Shown: positions 32,019 through 42,800 of the stretch, piece after piece
Layout: each line of letters starts with the position of its first letter
How positions within the stretch are numbered: position 1 is the first letter of the stretch
DNA from: Azoarcus sp.
Lineage (GTDB): Bacteria; Pseudomonadota; Gammaproteobacteria; Burkholderiales; Rhodocyclaceae
DNA: 58,194 nt
Reading direction: 5' to 3'
Assembly (NCBI GenBank): GCA_020725025.1
Contig: DYFV01000026.1
Coordinates: forward strand, 1-58,194
Program-made: the position numbers and the translations under genes
The notes under the pieces: generated by a model
Told to the model about the DNA's origin: nothing
The model's database searches: none
What the model saw: the letters and a program-made list of their open reading frames with translations, nothing else

Positions 32019-33008
32019 ATGGATCTGCCCGTCCAGCTCGACCCCGCCGACCAGGCCCTGGTGGACGGGGTCCTGGCGCGCCGGCTGCGCCCGCTCGCCA
32101 AGACCATCACGCTGATCGAGTCCCAGCGCGAGGACCACAAGGCGCGCGCCCGCGCGGTGCTCGAGGCGCTGCTGCCGCACACCGGCGGCGCGCTGAGGGT
32201 GGGCATCTCCGGCGTGCCGGGGGTGGGCAAGTCCACCTTCATCGAGGCGCTCGGGCTCTTCCTCATCGAGCAGGGGCATCGGGTGGCGGTGCTCGCGGTC
32301 GATCCGTCCTCGTCGGTCACCGGCGGCTCCATCCTGGGCGACAAGACCCGCATGGAGCTGCTCTCCCAGCGGCCGGAGGCCTACATCCGGCCGAGTCCCT
32401 CGGCGGGCAGCCTCGGCGGCGTGGCGGAGAAGACCCGCGAGACCCTGCTCGCCTGCGAAGCGGCGGGCTTCGACGTGATCATCGTCGAGACCGTAGGCGT
32501 GGGGCAGTCGGAGACCGCCGTGGCGGGGATGACCGACATCTTCTGCCTGCTCCAGCTTCCCAACGCGGGTGACGACCTGCAGGCGATCAAGAAGGGGATC
32601 ATGGAGATCGCCGACCTCATCGTCATCAACAAGGCGGACATCGACGCCAACGCCGCGCAGCTCGCCAAGAGCCAGATGAAGAGCGCGCTGGCGATGTTCC
32701 GCCACGCCTCGCCCAACTGGACGCCGCCGGTGCTCACCCTCTCGGCGCTCCGTAAGGAGGGCATCGCCGCGTTCTGGCGCGAGGTGCTGCGCTTTCGCGA
32801 CACCCTCGGCGCGACCGGCGAACTCGACGCCAAGCGCCGCCACCAGGCGCTGTCGTGGATGTGGGAGATGATCGACCGGGGCTTGCGGAGCCGTTTCCGC
32901 AATCACCCCAAGGTGCGCGCCGAGCTCGACGCGCTCCAGGCGGCGGTGGATGCCGGAACCACCACGCCGTCGGCCGCCGCCGCGCGGCTGCTGGGCTTTA
33001 TCGACTGA
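32019..33008 (+). CDS. meaB: MeaB/ArgK-type G3E GTPase, mutase B12-loading chaperone
   Basis: A 329-residue GTPase that protects methylmalonyl-CoA mutase and gates its adenosylcobalamin loading. Walker [10 protein letters not shown] (about 68-76), the loop [18 protein letters not shown], the ETVGVGQSE switch and the NKAD base-recognition motif are present. ATG at 32019 is taken as start; a TTG four codons upstream (32007) is possible and neither has a strong ribosome site. Only 24 bases separate it from the mutase, and both are co-transcribed. A GC hairpin (33018-33038) lies between it and pccB. Confidence 0.93.
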   Translation: MDLPVQLDPADQALVDGVLARRLRPLAKTITLIESQREDHKARARAVLEALLPHTGGALRVGISGVPGVGKSTFIEALGLFLIEQGHRVAVLAVDPSSSVTGGSILGDKTRMELLSQRPEAYIRPSPSAGSLGGVAEKTRETLLACEAAGFDVIIVETVGVGQSETAVAGMTDIFCLLQLPNAGDDLQAIKKGIMEIADLIVINKADIDANAAQLAKSQMKSALAMFRHASPNWTPPVLTLSALRKEGIAAFWREVLRFRDTLGATGELDAKRRHQALSWMWEMIDRGLRSRFRNHPKVRAELDALQAAVDAGTTTPSAAAARLLGFID

Positions 33009-33063
33009 TTTTTTTCCGGCGGGCCGCCGCGGCCCGCCATGGGACTGCCAAGGAGAACCTTCA

Positions 33064-34599
<1,536 letters not shown>

Positions 34600-34621
34600 G
34601 CGTCGGGGAGGAAAACTCGAA

Positions 34622-36610
34622 ATGTTCAAGAAGATCCTGATTGCGAACCGTGGCGAAATCGCTTGCCGCGTGATCAAGACCGCCCGCAAGATGGGCATCC
34701 AGACCGTGGCGGTGTACTCCGAGGCCGACAAGGACGCGCTGCACGTGGAGCTGGCCGACGAGTCCGTGTGCATCGGACCGGCGCCGTCGAAAGAGTCCTA
34801 CCTGGTGATGGACAAGATCATCGCCGCCTGCAAGCAGACCGGCGCCGAGGCGGTCCACCCGGGCTACGGCTTCCTCTCCGAGAACGAGGAGTTCTCGCGC
34901 CGCCTGGAAGAGGAAGGCATCAAGTTCATCGGGCCGAAGCACTACTCGGTCGGCAAGATGGGCGACAAGATCGAGTCGAAGAAGCTGGCGATGGAGGCGA
35001 AGGTCAACACCATCCCCGGCTACAACGACGCCATCGACTCCCCCGAGCACGCGGTGGAGATCGCCAAGGGCATCGGCTATCCGGTGATGATCAAGGCCTC
35101 CGCCGGCGGCGGCGGCAAGGGCCTGCGCGTCGCCTTCAACGACAAGGAAGCCTATGAAGGCTTCGCCTCATGCAAGAACGAGGCGAAGAACGCGTTCGGC
35201 GACGATCGCGTCTTCATCGAGAAGTTCGTGCTCGAACCCCGCCACATCGAGATCCAGGTGCTGGGCGACTCCCACGGCAACTACGTGTATCTGAACGAGC
35301 GCGAGTGCTCGATCCAGCGCCGCCACCAGAAGGTGATCGAGGAGGCGCCGAGCCCCTTCATCGACCCGGCGACCCGCAAGGCCATGGGCGAGCAGGCGGT
35401 GGCGCTGGCGCGCGCGGTGAACTACGAATCGGCCGGCACGGTCGAGTTCGTGGTCGGCGCCGACAAGAGCTTCTACTTCCTGGAGATGAACACCCGCCTT
35501 CAGGTAGAGCATCCGGTCACCGAGCTCATCACCGGGCTGGACCTGGTGGAGCAGATGATCCGCGTGGCTGCCGGCGAGAAGCTCTCCATCACCCAGGCCG
35601 ACGTGGGCATCAACGGCTGGGCCATGGAGTGCCGGATCAACGCCGAGGACCCCTTCCGCGGCTTCCTGCCCTCCACCGGCCGCCTGGTGAAGTTCCAGCC
35701 GCCGGCCGAGGTGCCGAACCAGGTCCGCGTCGACACCGGCGTGTACGAGGGCGGCGAGATCTCGATGTTCTACGACTCGATGATCGCCAAGCTCATCGTG
35801 CACGGCGCCACCCGCGACCAGGCGATCGAGCGCATGCAGGACGCGCTCAACGCCTTCGTGATCCGCGGCATCAGCTCCAACATCCCCTTCCAGGCGGCGC
35901 TGATGCAGCATCCGCGCTTCCGCTCGGGCAACTTCAACACCGGCTTCATCGCCGAGGAGTACCCGAAGGGCTTCGACGCCTCGATGGTGCCCCACGACGA
36001 TCCGGCGCTCTTCATCGCCGCCGCCGCCGCGCTGCACCGCGCGGGCGAGGATCGCGACGCGCAGATCTCCGGCCAGATGCCCGGTCACGAGCGCGTGGTC
36101 GGCGACGACTACACCGTGATCCGCGGCGAGGAGCGCTCGCTGGTGAAGGTCGTTCCGGCCGAGGGCGGCTACGACGTCACGCTCGGCGGCGAGCTGTTCG
36201 CCGTGCGCACCGACTGGCAGTTCGGCCAAGTGCTGATGAACGGCACGCTCAACGGCAAGCCCTTCACGATTCAGGTGGAGCGCAACGGCCTCAAGTACCG
36301 CCTCGCCCACAACGGCACCCAGGCCGTGCTGATGGTGATGAGCGCGCGCTGGGCCGAGCTGCAGGCGCTGATGCCGGTGAAGCTGCCGCCCGACCTGTCG
36401 AAGTTCCTGCTCTCGCCGATGCCGGGCCTGCTGCGCGAGGTCGCCGTGGCCGAAGGCCAGGAGGTGAAGGCCGGCGAGAAGCTCGCGGTCATCGAGGCGA
36501 TGAAGATGGAGAACGTTCTGAAGGCCGAGCAGGACGGCAAGGTGAAGAAGGTCGTCGCCCGTCCGGGCGCGAGCCTCGCAGTCGACGAGGTGATCGTCGA
36601 GTTCGAGTAA
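34622..36610 (+). CDS. pccA: Propionyl-CoA carboxylase alpha chain (biotin carboxylase/BCCP)
   Basis: A 662-residue protein. The biotin carboxylase domain (about 1-445) has ILIANRGEIACRVI, the ATP-grasp loop KASAGGGGKGLRVAF, and FLEMNTRLQVEHPVTE. A BT linker domain (about 505-575) follows, then a C-terminal BCCP domain with biotinyl Lys628 in EAMKMEN. GGGGAGG lies upstream of the ATG. It follows pccB by 22 bases and is the last gene before a strong terminator. Confidence 0.95.
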   Translation: MFKKILIANRGEIACRVIKTARKMGIQTVAVYSEADKDALHVELADESVCIGPAPSKESYLVMDKIIAACKQTGAEAVHPGYGFLSENEEFSRRLEEEGIKFIGPKHYSVGKMGDKIESKKLAMEAKVNTIPGYNDAIDSPEHAVEIAKGIGYPVMIKASAGGGGKGLRVAFNDKEAYEGFASCKNEAKNAFGDDRVFIEKFVLEPRHIEIQVLGDSHGNYVYLNERECSIQRRHQKVIEEAPSPFIDPATRKAMGEQAVALARAVNYESAGTVEFVVGADKSFYFLEMNTRLQVEHPVTELITGLDLVEQMIRVAAGEKLSITQADVGINGWAMECRINAEDPFRGFLPSTGRLVKFQPPAEVPNQVRVDTGVYEGGEISMFYDSMIAKLIVHGATRDQAIERMQDALNAFVIRGISSNIPFQAALMQHPRFRSGNFNTGFIAEEYPKGFDASMVPHDDPALFIAAAAALHRAGEDRDAQISGQMPGHERVVGDDYTVIRGEERSLVKVVPAEGGYDVTLGGELFAVRTDWQFGQVLMNGTLNGKPFTIQVERNGLKYRLAHNGTQAVLMVMSARWAELQALMPVKLPPDLSKFLLSPMPGLLREVAVAEGQEVKAGEKLAVIEAMKMENVLKAEQDGKVKKVVARPGASLAVDEVIVEFE

Positions 36611-36678
36611 CACAGCTTTTCGTTCGATAGGGAGGGAGAGCCGTCGCCGAGCGATCGGGGGCGGTTACCTGTCGAGGA

Positions 36679-36706
36679 GGGTCCGCCGAGGCGGGCCCTT
36701 TTTTTT
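36679..36706 (+). terminator. Intrinsic terminator of the mutase/PCC operon
   Basis: Stem GGGTCCGCC (36679-36687) with GGCGGGCCC (36690-36698), one G-U pair, followed by eight T (36699-36706). It lies 69 bases after the pccA stop. Confidence 0.92.
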
Positions 36707-37044
36707 GGGCTCGAGCGCCGCGGCGGGCGGGAATCCGTTCGTCTCCCCCGCCGCACCGCTCTTCCCGGCAGGCCGCCGAACGGCCTGCGGAACCTTCCGG
36801 GCGGCGGCAGGTCTATTTGCGCAAAAGTAAATCCTGCAATACCATTTGCGGACGCTTACCAAAACAATACTCGAGCCCACGCTAAGGGCCGTCTCTTAAA
36901 CGGCAGCGAGTCGCCACACCAACCCGCGACCTCCCAGACGCTGCCGATCGATCAATAGGTCACGGACCGGATTCGTAGTTGCGTCGTGTGTCTCTAGGCA
37001 CCATGGCTGCGGTCGCGTCCGTGTTTGTCTCAGGAGGACCACTC
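36707..37044 (+). promoter_or_regulatory. Upstream region of the KamA-like gene
   Basis: About 340 bases without a supported gene. There is an AT-rich patch around 36814-36880 with a perfect palindrome TTTGCGCAAA (36816-36825), a candidate operator. CAGGAGGACC near 37031-37040 is the ribosome site of the next gene. No core promoter was assigned with confidence. Confidence 0.4.
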
Positions 37045-38433
37045 ATGAGTGCGCAACTGCGTTCCGTCATGCCCGCCGTGCCGCCCAGCGCCGGCGTCGC
37101 CGCACCCACGCCGTTCAAGGTCTACACCCAGCGCGATCTCGAGCGTATCGAGGCCCTCTCCCGCCTCACGCCCGAGCAGCGATTCGAGATGAAGGTCGTG
37201 TCCTCGGTGCTGCCGTTCCGCGTCAATCAGTACGTGATCGACGAGCTCATCGACTGGAAGAACGTGCCCGACGATCCGATGTTCCAGCTTACCTTCCCGC
37301 AGCGCGGCATGCTTGCGCCCGAGCACTACGACCGTATCGCCGAGTTGGTACGGAGCGGCGCCGGCAAGGAGGAGATGGAGCGGGCGGTGGGCGCCGTGCG
37401 CCACGAGCTCAACCCCCACCCGGCCGACCAGATGGCGCTCAACATGCCCCGCGACGAGCACGGCAACCGCCTCGAAGGCATGCAGCACAAGTACCGCGAG
37501 ACCGTGCTGTTCTTCCCCAGCCAGGGGCAGACCTGCCACTCCTACTGCACCTTCTGCTTCCGCTGGGCGCAGTTCGTGGGCGACAAGGAGCTGCGCATCG
37601 CCGCCTCCGAGGCCGAGACGCTGCACGCCTACCTGCGCCAGCACACCGAGGTGACCGATCTCCTCTTCACCGGCGGCGACCCGATGGTGATGAAGACCCG
37701 CCATCTGCGCGACTATCTCGAGCCGATGCTCGCGCCCGAGTACGATCACATCCAGACCATCCGCATCGGCACCAAGGCGCTCACCTTCTGGCCCCATCGC
37801 TTCCTCGACGCCGAGGACGCGGACGACCTGATCCGGCTGCTCGAGCGCATGGTCGACGGCGGCAAGCACGTCGCCATCATGGCGCACTACAACCACTGGA
37901 AGGAGCTCGACACCGACGTCGCCCGGGCGGCGATCCGGCGCGTGCGGGCCACCGGCGCCGTGATCCGCGCTCAGGGGCCGCTCATCGCCCACATCAACGA
38001 CGACCCGGCGGTGTGGGCGCGGCTGTGGCGCGACGAGGTGAAGCTGGGCATCGTCCCCTACTACATGTTCGTCGAGCGCGACACCGGCGCCCGCAACTAC
38101 TTCGAAGTGCCGCTGGTGCGCGCCTGGGAGATCTACCGGGAGGCGATGCAGCAGGTGTCCGGCCTCGCCCGCACCGCGCGCGGCCCCAGCATGAGCGCGA
38201 GCCCCGGCAAGGTCGAGGTTCAGGGCGTGACCGAGATCGGCGGCGAGAAGGTCTTCGTGCTCCGCTTCATCCAGGGCCGCAATCCCGAGTGGGTGCAGCG
38301 ACCGTTCTTCGCCAAGTTCGACCCCGAGGCCACCTGGTTCGACGACCTCGAGCCTGCCTTCGGCGAGGAGAAGTGGTTCTGGGAGGACGAGTACGCCGCG
38401 ATCCGCGAGGAGAAGCTCGGACAGGCTGCGTAA
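37045..38433 (+). CDS. KamA-family radical SAM aminomutase-like protein
   Basis: A 462-residue radical SAM/PLP enzyme related to lysine 2,3-aminomutase. ATG at 37045 follows AGGAGG. The [4Fe-4S] motif CHSYCTFC has Cys164, Cys168 and Cys171. FTGGDPMVMK matches the SAM-contacting GGD motif. Near residue 389, SASPGKVEVQ has a Lys where KamA/EpmB have the PLP-binding KTP lysine. The Cys neighbourhood (FCFRWAQFVGD) and the long C-terminal extension (about 60 residues ending in WFDDLEPAFGEE, then KWFWEDEY) differ from classic KamA, so the substrate is uncertain. It stands alone between the propionate operon and the B12-regulated operon. Confidence 0.78.
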   Translation: MSAQLRSVMPAVPPSAGVAAPTPFKVYTQRDLERIEALSRLTPEQRFEMKVVSSVLPFRVNQYVIDELIDWKNVPDDPMFQLTFPQRGMLAPEHYDRIAELVRSGAGKEEMERAVGAVRHELNPHPADQMALNMPRDEHGNRLEGMQHKYRETVLFFPSQGQTCHSYCTFCFRWAQFVGDKELRIAASEAETLHAYLRQHTEVTDLLFTGGDPMVMKTRHLRDYLEPMLAPEYDHIQTIRIGTKALTFWPHRFLDAEDADDLIRLLERMVDGGKHVAIMAHYNHWKELDTDVARAAIRRVRATGAVIRAQGPLIAHINDDPAVWARLWRDEVKLGIVPYYMFVERDTGARNYFEVPLVRAWEIYREAMQQVSGLARTARGPSMSASPGKVEVQGVTEIGGEKVFVLRFIQGRNPEWVQRPFFAKFDPEATWFDDLEPAFGEEKWFWEDEYAAIREEKLGQAA

Positions 38434-38548
38434 CGGCTCTCTTGCCTTACCCCCGCCCGCCCCCGCCGGGGCGGGCGTGTCGCCAGATTCGAAGAACGGC
38501 GTCGCGAAACCGACATTCGCGGCGCCTTTTTCGTTAACATGCGCCCAC
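38434..38548 (+). other. Spacer between the KamA-like gene and the riboswitch
   Basis: It contains the inverted GC stretch CCCCCGCCCG, then CCCCGCCGGGGCGGGCG, around 38450-38477, a plausible hairpin after the KamA-like gene. TTTTTCG near 38527-38533 precedes the riboswitch. No gene. Confidence 0.4.
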
Positions 38549-38785
38549 GTTGGTGCTTGCGCCGCCCGTCCAGGGCGCGAAGTTAAACGGGAAGCAGGGC
38601 TCCCGCCGCGTGCGTCCATCCGGACCTCGCGCATGGGAACAACCTGCGCTGCCCCCGCAACGGTAAGCGATGCGGTCCTTCCGGACCGGACGCCCATCCT
38701 GCAGCCACTGGTCGCGTTTCCTGGAAACCGGCCGGGAAGGCGATGACGTCTCGCACCGCAGCCCGGATACCGGCCAACGAGGTGG
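38549..38785 (+). promoter_or_regulatory. Cobalamin (B12) riboswitch
   Basis: The conserved blocks of the cobalamin aptamer appear in order: GGTGC at the 5' end, GTTAAACGGGAAGC, the B12 box GCTGCCCCCGCAACGGTAA (about 38649-38667), GCGATGCGGTCC, CAGCCACTGG, CCGGGAAGGCGATG and the closing AGCCCGGATACCGGCC. This is a complete adenosyl/methyl-cobalamin-sensing leader. It controls the exbB-like, DUF2149 and cobN-like genes; bound B12 would reduce their expression. Confidence 0.96.
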
Positions 38786-39000
38786 ACGTTGCACGCTCGC
38801 CTGTGCGCCGTCTTGTGAGCCGCCCGGCCGTCGGGGAAGACGGAGGCGGCAACCCAGCAGTGACCCGACGATGACATTCCGACCCTCTGCGGCCGCCGTT
38901 ACGAAGCGGCCCTCCGCGTTCGCGCTCCTGCGCCGGACGCACGCCGCCTATCCGCTCGCGGCCGACACGATCCACGCCTGCGTACTTCCGGAGCTCGAAC
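38786..39000 (+). other. Long leader between the riboswitch and the exbB-like gene
   Basis: About 215 bases with no supported gene. A hairpin GGCCGC (38891-38896) with GCGGCC (38906-38911) lies in the middle and may belong to the expression platform. No clear T-run terminator is seen, so regulation may be at translation or through Rho. Confidence 0.4.
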
Positions 39001-39465
39001 ATGATTGAAAGCGGCATCCTCCAATTCACCCAGTTTCTCCTGCCGCCCGTCCTGCTGCTCCTCGCGCTCGCCTTCGCCTACGCGCTGTGGGTGGCCGGCA
39101 TGACGGCCATGGAAGCCTGGCAGCGCTGGCGTCGGCCGGGCTACACCGCCTTGCCGGACGACGCCGGGCACACCCTCGAGGAGCTCGAGATGCGCGCGCT
39201 GCGCCAGATCGAGCCTCTGCGCCTGCTGAGCCGGGTGACCCCGATGCTCGGGCTGATCGCCACCATGATCCCCCTGGGGCCCGCCCTGCAGGGCATCGCG
39301 GACGGTGCGGGCAATGGCGCCCTCGCCGTCTTCAGCGGCGCCTTCGGTGGCGTGGTGCTGGCCCTGGCCGCCGCCTCCATCGGCCTCGTCGCCTATTCGA
39401 TCCGCCGGCGCTGGCTGCTCGCCGAGCTGCTGGCGGTGCGCAAGGCACGGGGGCTCGCGGTATGA
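39001..39465 (+). CDS. MotA/TolQ/ExbB-type proton channel protein
   Basis: A 154-residue inner-membrane protein. It has a first helix at about 12-35, a cytoplasmic loop, and the conserved pair of helices with RVTPMLGLIATMIPLGPAL and the stretch FSGAFGGVVLALAAASIGLV, the MotA/TolQ/ExbB channel pattern. It is shorter than ExbB (about 240). In such complexes, proton flow between this subunit and an ExbD/MotB-like partner does work on a periplasmic protein. The partner here is the DUF2149 protein encoded next (ATGA overlap). Confidence 0.87.
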   Translation: MIESGILQFTQFLLPPVLLLLALAFAYALWVAGMTAMEAWQRWRRPGYTALPDDAGHTLEELEMRALRQIEPLRLLSRVTPMLGLIATMIPLGPALQGIADGAGNGALAVFSGAFGGVVLALAAASIGLVAYSIRRRWLLAELLAVRKARGLAV

Positions 39466-39806
39466 GCGCCAGGCACCTGCGCATCCTCGACGAGGACGAG
39501 GACGACCCGATGCTCTCGGCGGTGAATCTCGTCGACGTCTTCCTCGTGCTGGTGGTCGCGCTGCTCGCCGCGGTCGCCACCAGCACCCGCCAGGCAGCGC
39601 CATCCCCGACGAGCGAGGTCCGCGAGGCCGGCACGCCGCAGATGGAAATCGTCGTCACCGAGGACGGCCGCGAGGTGCGCTACAAGGGCACCGGCAGCGT
39701 CAGCGAAGGCCAGGGCGTGCGCGCCGGCACCGCCTACCGCCTCCAGGACGGCAGCATCATCTACGTTCCAGAGGAGCCGGGCGGCCGCCCGGAGGCCGCG
39801 CGATGA
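39462..39806 (+). CDS. DUF2149 protein, ExbD/MotB-like single-pass subunit
   Basis: A 114-residue protein: an acidic cytoplasmic N-terminus, one membrane helix, then a small periplasmic domain. The helix motif AVNLVDVFLVLVVALLAAV places Asp25 as in the proton-accepting Asp of ExbD, TolR and MotB. The gene overlaps both neighbours by ATGA. I infer that it forms a proton-driven stator with the ExbB-like protein and acts on the CobN-like protein; the family has no proven function that I know of. Confidence 0.82.
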   Translation: MSARHLRILDEDEDDPMLSAVNLVDVFLVLVVALLAAVATSTRQAAPSPTSEVREAGTPQMEIVVTEDGREVRYKGTGSVSEGQGVRAGTAYRLQDGSIIYVPEEPGGRPEAAR

Positions 39807-42800
39807 GGGCGGCGCTGAGCCTCTTCCTGCTCGCCGCCCTGTGGGCCAGCGGAGTCGCCGGCGCCCGCGAGCTGCTGTGGATCACCGCCGACATCACGCC
39901 CCCGGCGCGCACCGCCATGGTGGAGCGCATCGCCGCCGAGGGGGGCTGGCGGGTGACGCATCTGGACCATCCGCTGCAGTCGTCGCCGTCCGAGGCGGCC
40001 GGCGAGCGCGAGGCGCTCGCCCGGGCGTTGCCCCGCGCGGACATGGTGTGGATCGACGCGCCCCACCCCAGTGCCTACGCGCGCCTGGCCGGTGTTCACG
40101 GCACTGCGCTCGATGCCCACGCCGCGCGCCATCCTGGCCGCGTGGCATGGATCGTCGCCGACGCACCGGGCGCCGACGCGCGGCTGGCGGCCTATCTGCA
40201 TGCAGGCGGCGAAGCCAACCTGCGCCACGCCTTCGCCCTCGTCTCGGCCGTGGCCGACGGGCGCGCACCGCCCGACCTGCCGCCGCCGCGCCCCTGGCCC
40301 GAGCGCGGCCTCTACCACCCGGACGCGGACGCTTTCTTCACCGACGCCGCCGCGCTCGCCGCCTGGCAGGCGGACCGGCCGGCGCTCGCCGGCCGGCCGC
40401 CGGTGGCGCTGCTGGTGCATCGCTACCACTTCATCAACGGCAGCACCGACTGGCTCGACGAGTGGCTGCGGATGTTCGCCCGCCAGGGCCTGTTCGCCTA
40501 CGCGGTGTTCGGCCAGCGGGTGGACGCCGAGGGCTTGGCGGCGATGCTGGAGATTCAGGGGGCCGAGCCCCATCCCCGTGCCGTGGTGGTGCACCAGCTC
40601 ACCCCCCAGGGCGCGGCGCTGCAGGCGCTGTTCGAGCGCTGGGGCACCCCGGTGCTCGCCACCCAGCCCTACCGGGAGGGCGATGCGGCGGCCTGGGAAA
40701 AGGACGAAGCCGGCCTCGCCCTGTCGGACACGCCCTTCTACCTGGTGCAGCCCGAGGCCGCCGGGGCCATCGACCCGATGATGGTGGTGGCCCACGCCGA
40801 CCGCGGGCGGCGCGCGGTGCTGATCCCGCGCCAGGCCGAGGCGGTGGTCGCCAAGACCCGCCGGCTCGTGGCGCTGCAGGACCGCCCCGCCGCCGAAAAG
40901 CGCCTGGTGGCGATGGTCTACAACTATCCGCCGGGCGGCACCAACTTCGGCGCCTCCTTCCTCAACGTGCCCCGCAGCCTGGAGGAGGTGAGCGGCGCCC
41001 TCGCCGCCGCCGGCTACGACACCCGGCCCACCGCCGAGGCCGACTGGATCGCCGGGCTCAAGCCGCTGCTCGGCGCCTACTACGCGGACGCGGATCTGCC
41101 CGGCCTGCTCGCCCGCGGCGAGGCCGCCGCGCTGCCGCTGGCCGACTACGAGGCCTGGTGGCGGACCCTGCCGCAGCCGGTGCGCGCCCGCATCGAGGCC
41201 CACTGGGGGCCGCCCGGCGAGAGCCGCTACGTGGTCGAGCACCGCGGCGAGCGGGTGTTCGTCATCCCGCGCATGCAGGTCGGCAAGCTCGCCGTGCTGC
41301 CCCAGCCGCCCCGTGAGGAGACCCTGCGCTACGGCCAGAACCCCTTCATGCACCGCAGCCAGGCGCCCCTCTCCCACCACTACCTGGCGGTGTACCTGTG
41401 GGCGCGGGGCGCCGACGCGCTGATCCACTTCGGCACCCACGGCACCCAGGAGTGGGCGCCGGGCAAGGCGCGCGGGCTGGACGTTTGGGACGACGCCCTG
41501 CTGCCCCTGGGGGACGTGCCGGTGATCTACCCCTACATTGTGGACAACCTGGGCGAGGCCCTCACCGCCAAGCGCCGCGGCCGCGCCCTGATGGTCAGCC
41601 ACCGCACACCGGTGTTCGCCACCGCCGGTTTCGCCGCGGGCATGGCGCGCATGCACGAGCTGATGCACGAGTGGGAGATCGCCGACAACGGGCCTACCCG
41701 CAAGGCGCTCGAAGCCCAGCTCACCGAGCGCTTCGTGGAGCACCAGCTGCACCAGGACCTGGGCTGGACGGAGGAACGCATCCGCGCCGACTTCGAGCAC
41801 TTCATCGAGGCCCTGCATCCCTGGCTCGACCAGATGGCCCAGAGCTCCCAGCCCAAGGGGCTGGCGGTGTTCGGCCGGGTGCCCGACGAGACCCTGCGCC
41901 GCCAGACCATCCTCCAGGCCCTGCGCGCCCCGCTCATCGAGGCGCTGGGCGAGGACATCGACGAGGCCTTCCTCATCGACTACCGCGCCGTGGCGGGCTC
42001 GCGCCCGGCGCGCTGGCTGGAGGTGGCGCTGCGCGACGCCCAGGCGGCGAGTACCCTGGACCTGCGTCCGGCCTCGCCGGACAGCGCCGTGCCCAACCGC
42101 GCCGCGGAGCGTCCGATCGACAGCAAGGCCCTGTACGAGCTGGCACTGCGCGCCCAGGCCCTCGAGCGCCTCCTGAAGGTCGAGGGCGAGATGCCGGGCC
42201 TGCTGGCGGCGCTCGAAGGGCGCTTCCTGCCCGCGGCCTACGGCGGCGATCCGATCCGCAATCCGGACAGCCTGCCCACCGGGCGCAATCTCACCGGCCT
42301 GGACCCGAGCCGCCTGCCCACGCGGCAAGCCTACGAGGTCGCCCAGACCTTGTTCGATACTTGGCTCGCGGACTGGCGGGCAGCGAACGAGGGCGGCTAC
42401 CCGCAGCGGCTGGCGCTCTCGCTGTGGGCCGGCGAGACCCTGCGCCACCAGGGCATCATGGAGGCGCAGGCCCTTGTCGCCCTCGGCGTGAGGCCGGTGT
42501 GGGACGCCTCGGGGCGGCCCCGGGAGCTGGCGCTGATCCCGGCGGCCGAGCTCGGCCGGCCGCGGGTGGACGTGGTGCTGAGCGTCACCGGCTCCTACCG
42601 CGACCAGTTCCCCGCATTGATGGCGCTCCTCGACCGGGCGGTGGCGCAGGTGAGCGCGGCCGAGCCAAACGGTGAGGTGGCACGCCAGAGCGCCGCGGTC
42701 ATGGCCGACCTGGTGGAGCAGGGCGTCGCCCCCGAGCTCGCGCGACGGCTCGGGCAGGCGCGGGTGTTCGGCAACCGGCAGGGGGACTACGGCACCGGCC

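Noticed and set aside
33018..33038. A terminator between meaB and pccB
   Set aside because: The 8-bp GC hairpin is preceded, not followed, by a T-run on the coding strand, and the genes clearly form one operon; at most it tunes expression.
37045..38433. Loss of the PLP lysine in the KamA-like protein
   Set aside because: The KTP-type motif is absent, but SASPGKVEVQ aligns with it and retains the Lys, so PLP binding is still likely.
38670..39008. A 112-residue reading frame over the cobalamin riboswitch
   Set aside because: It lies inside conserved aptamer sequence and has no ribosome site or family features.
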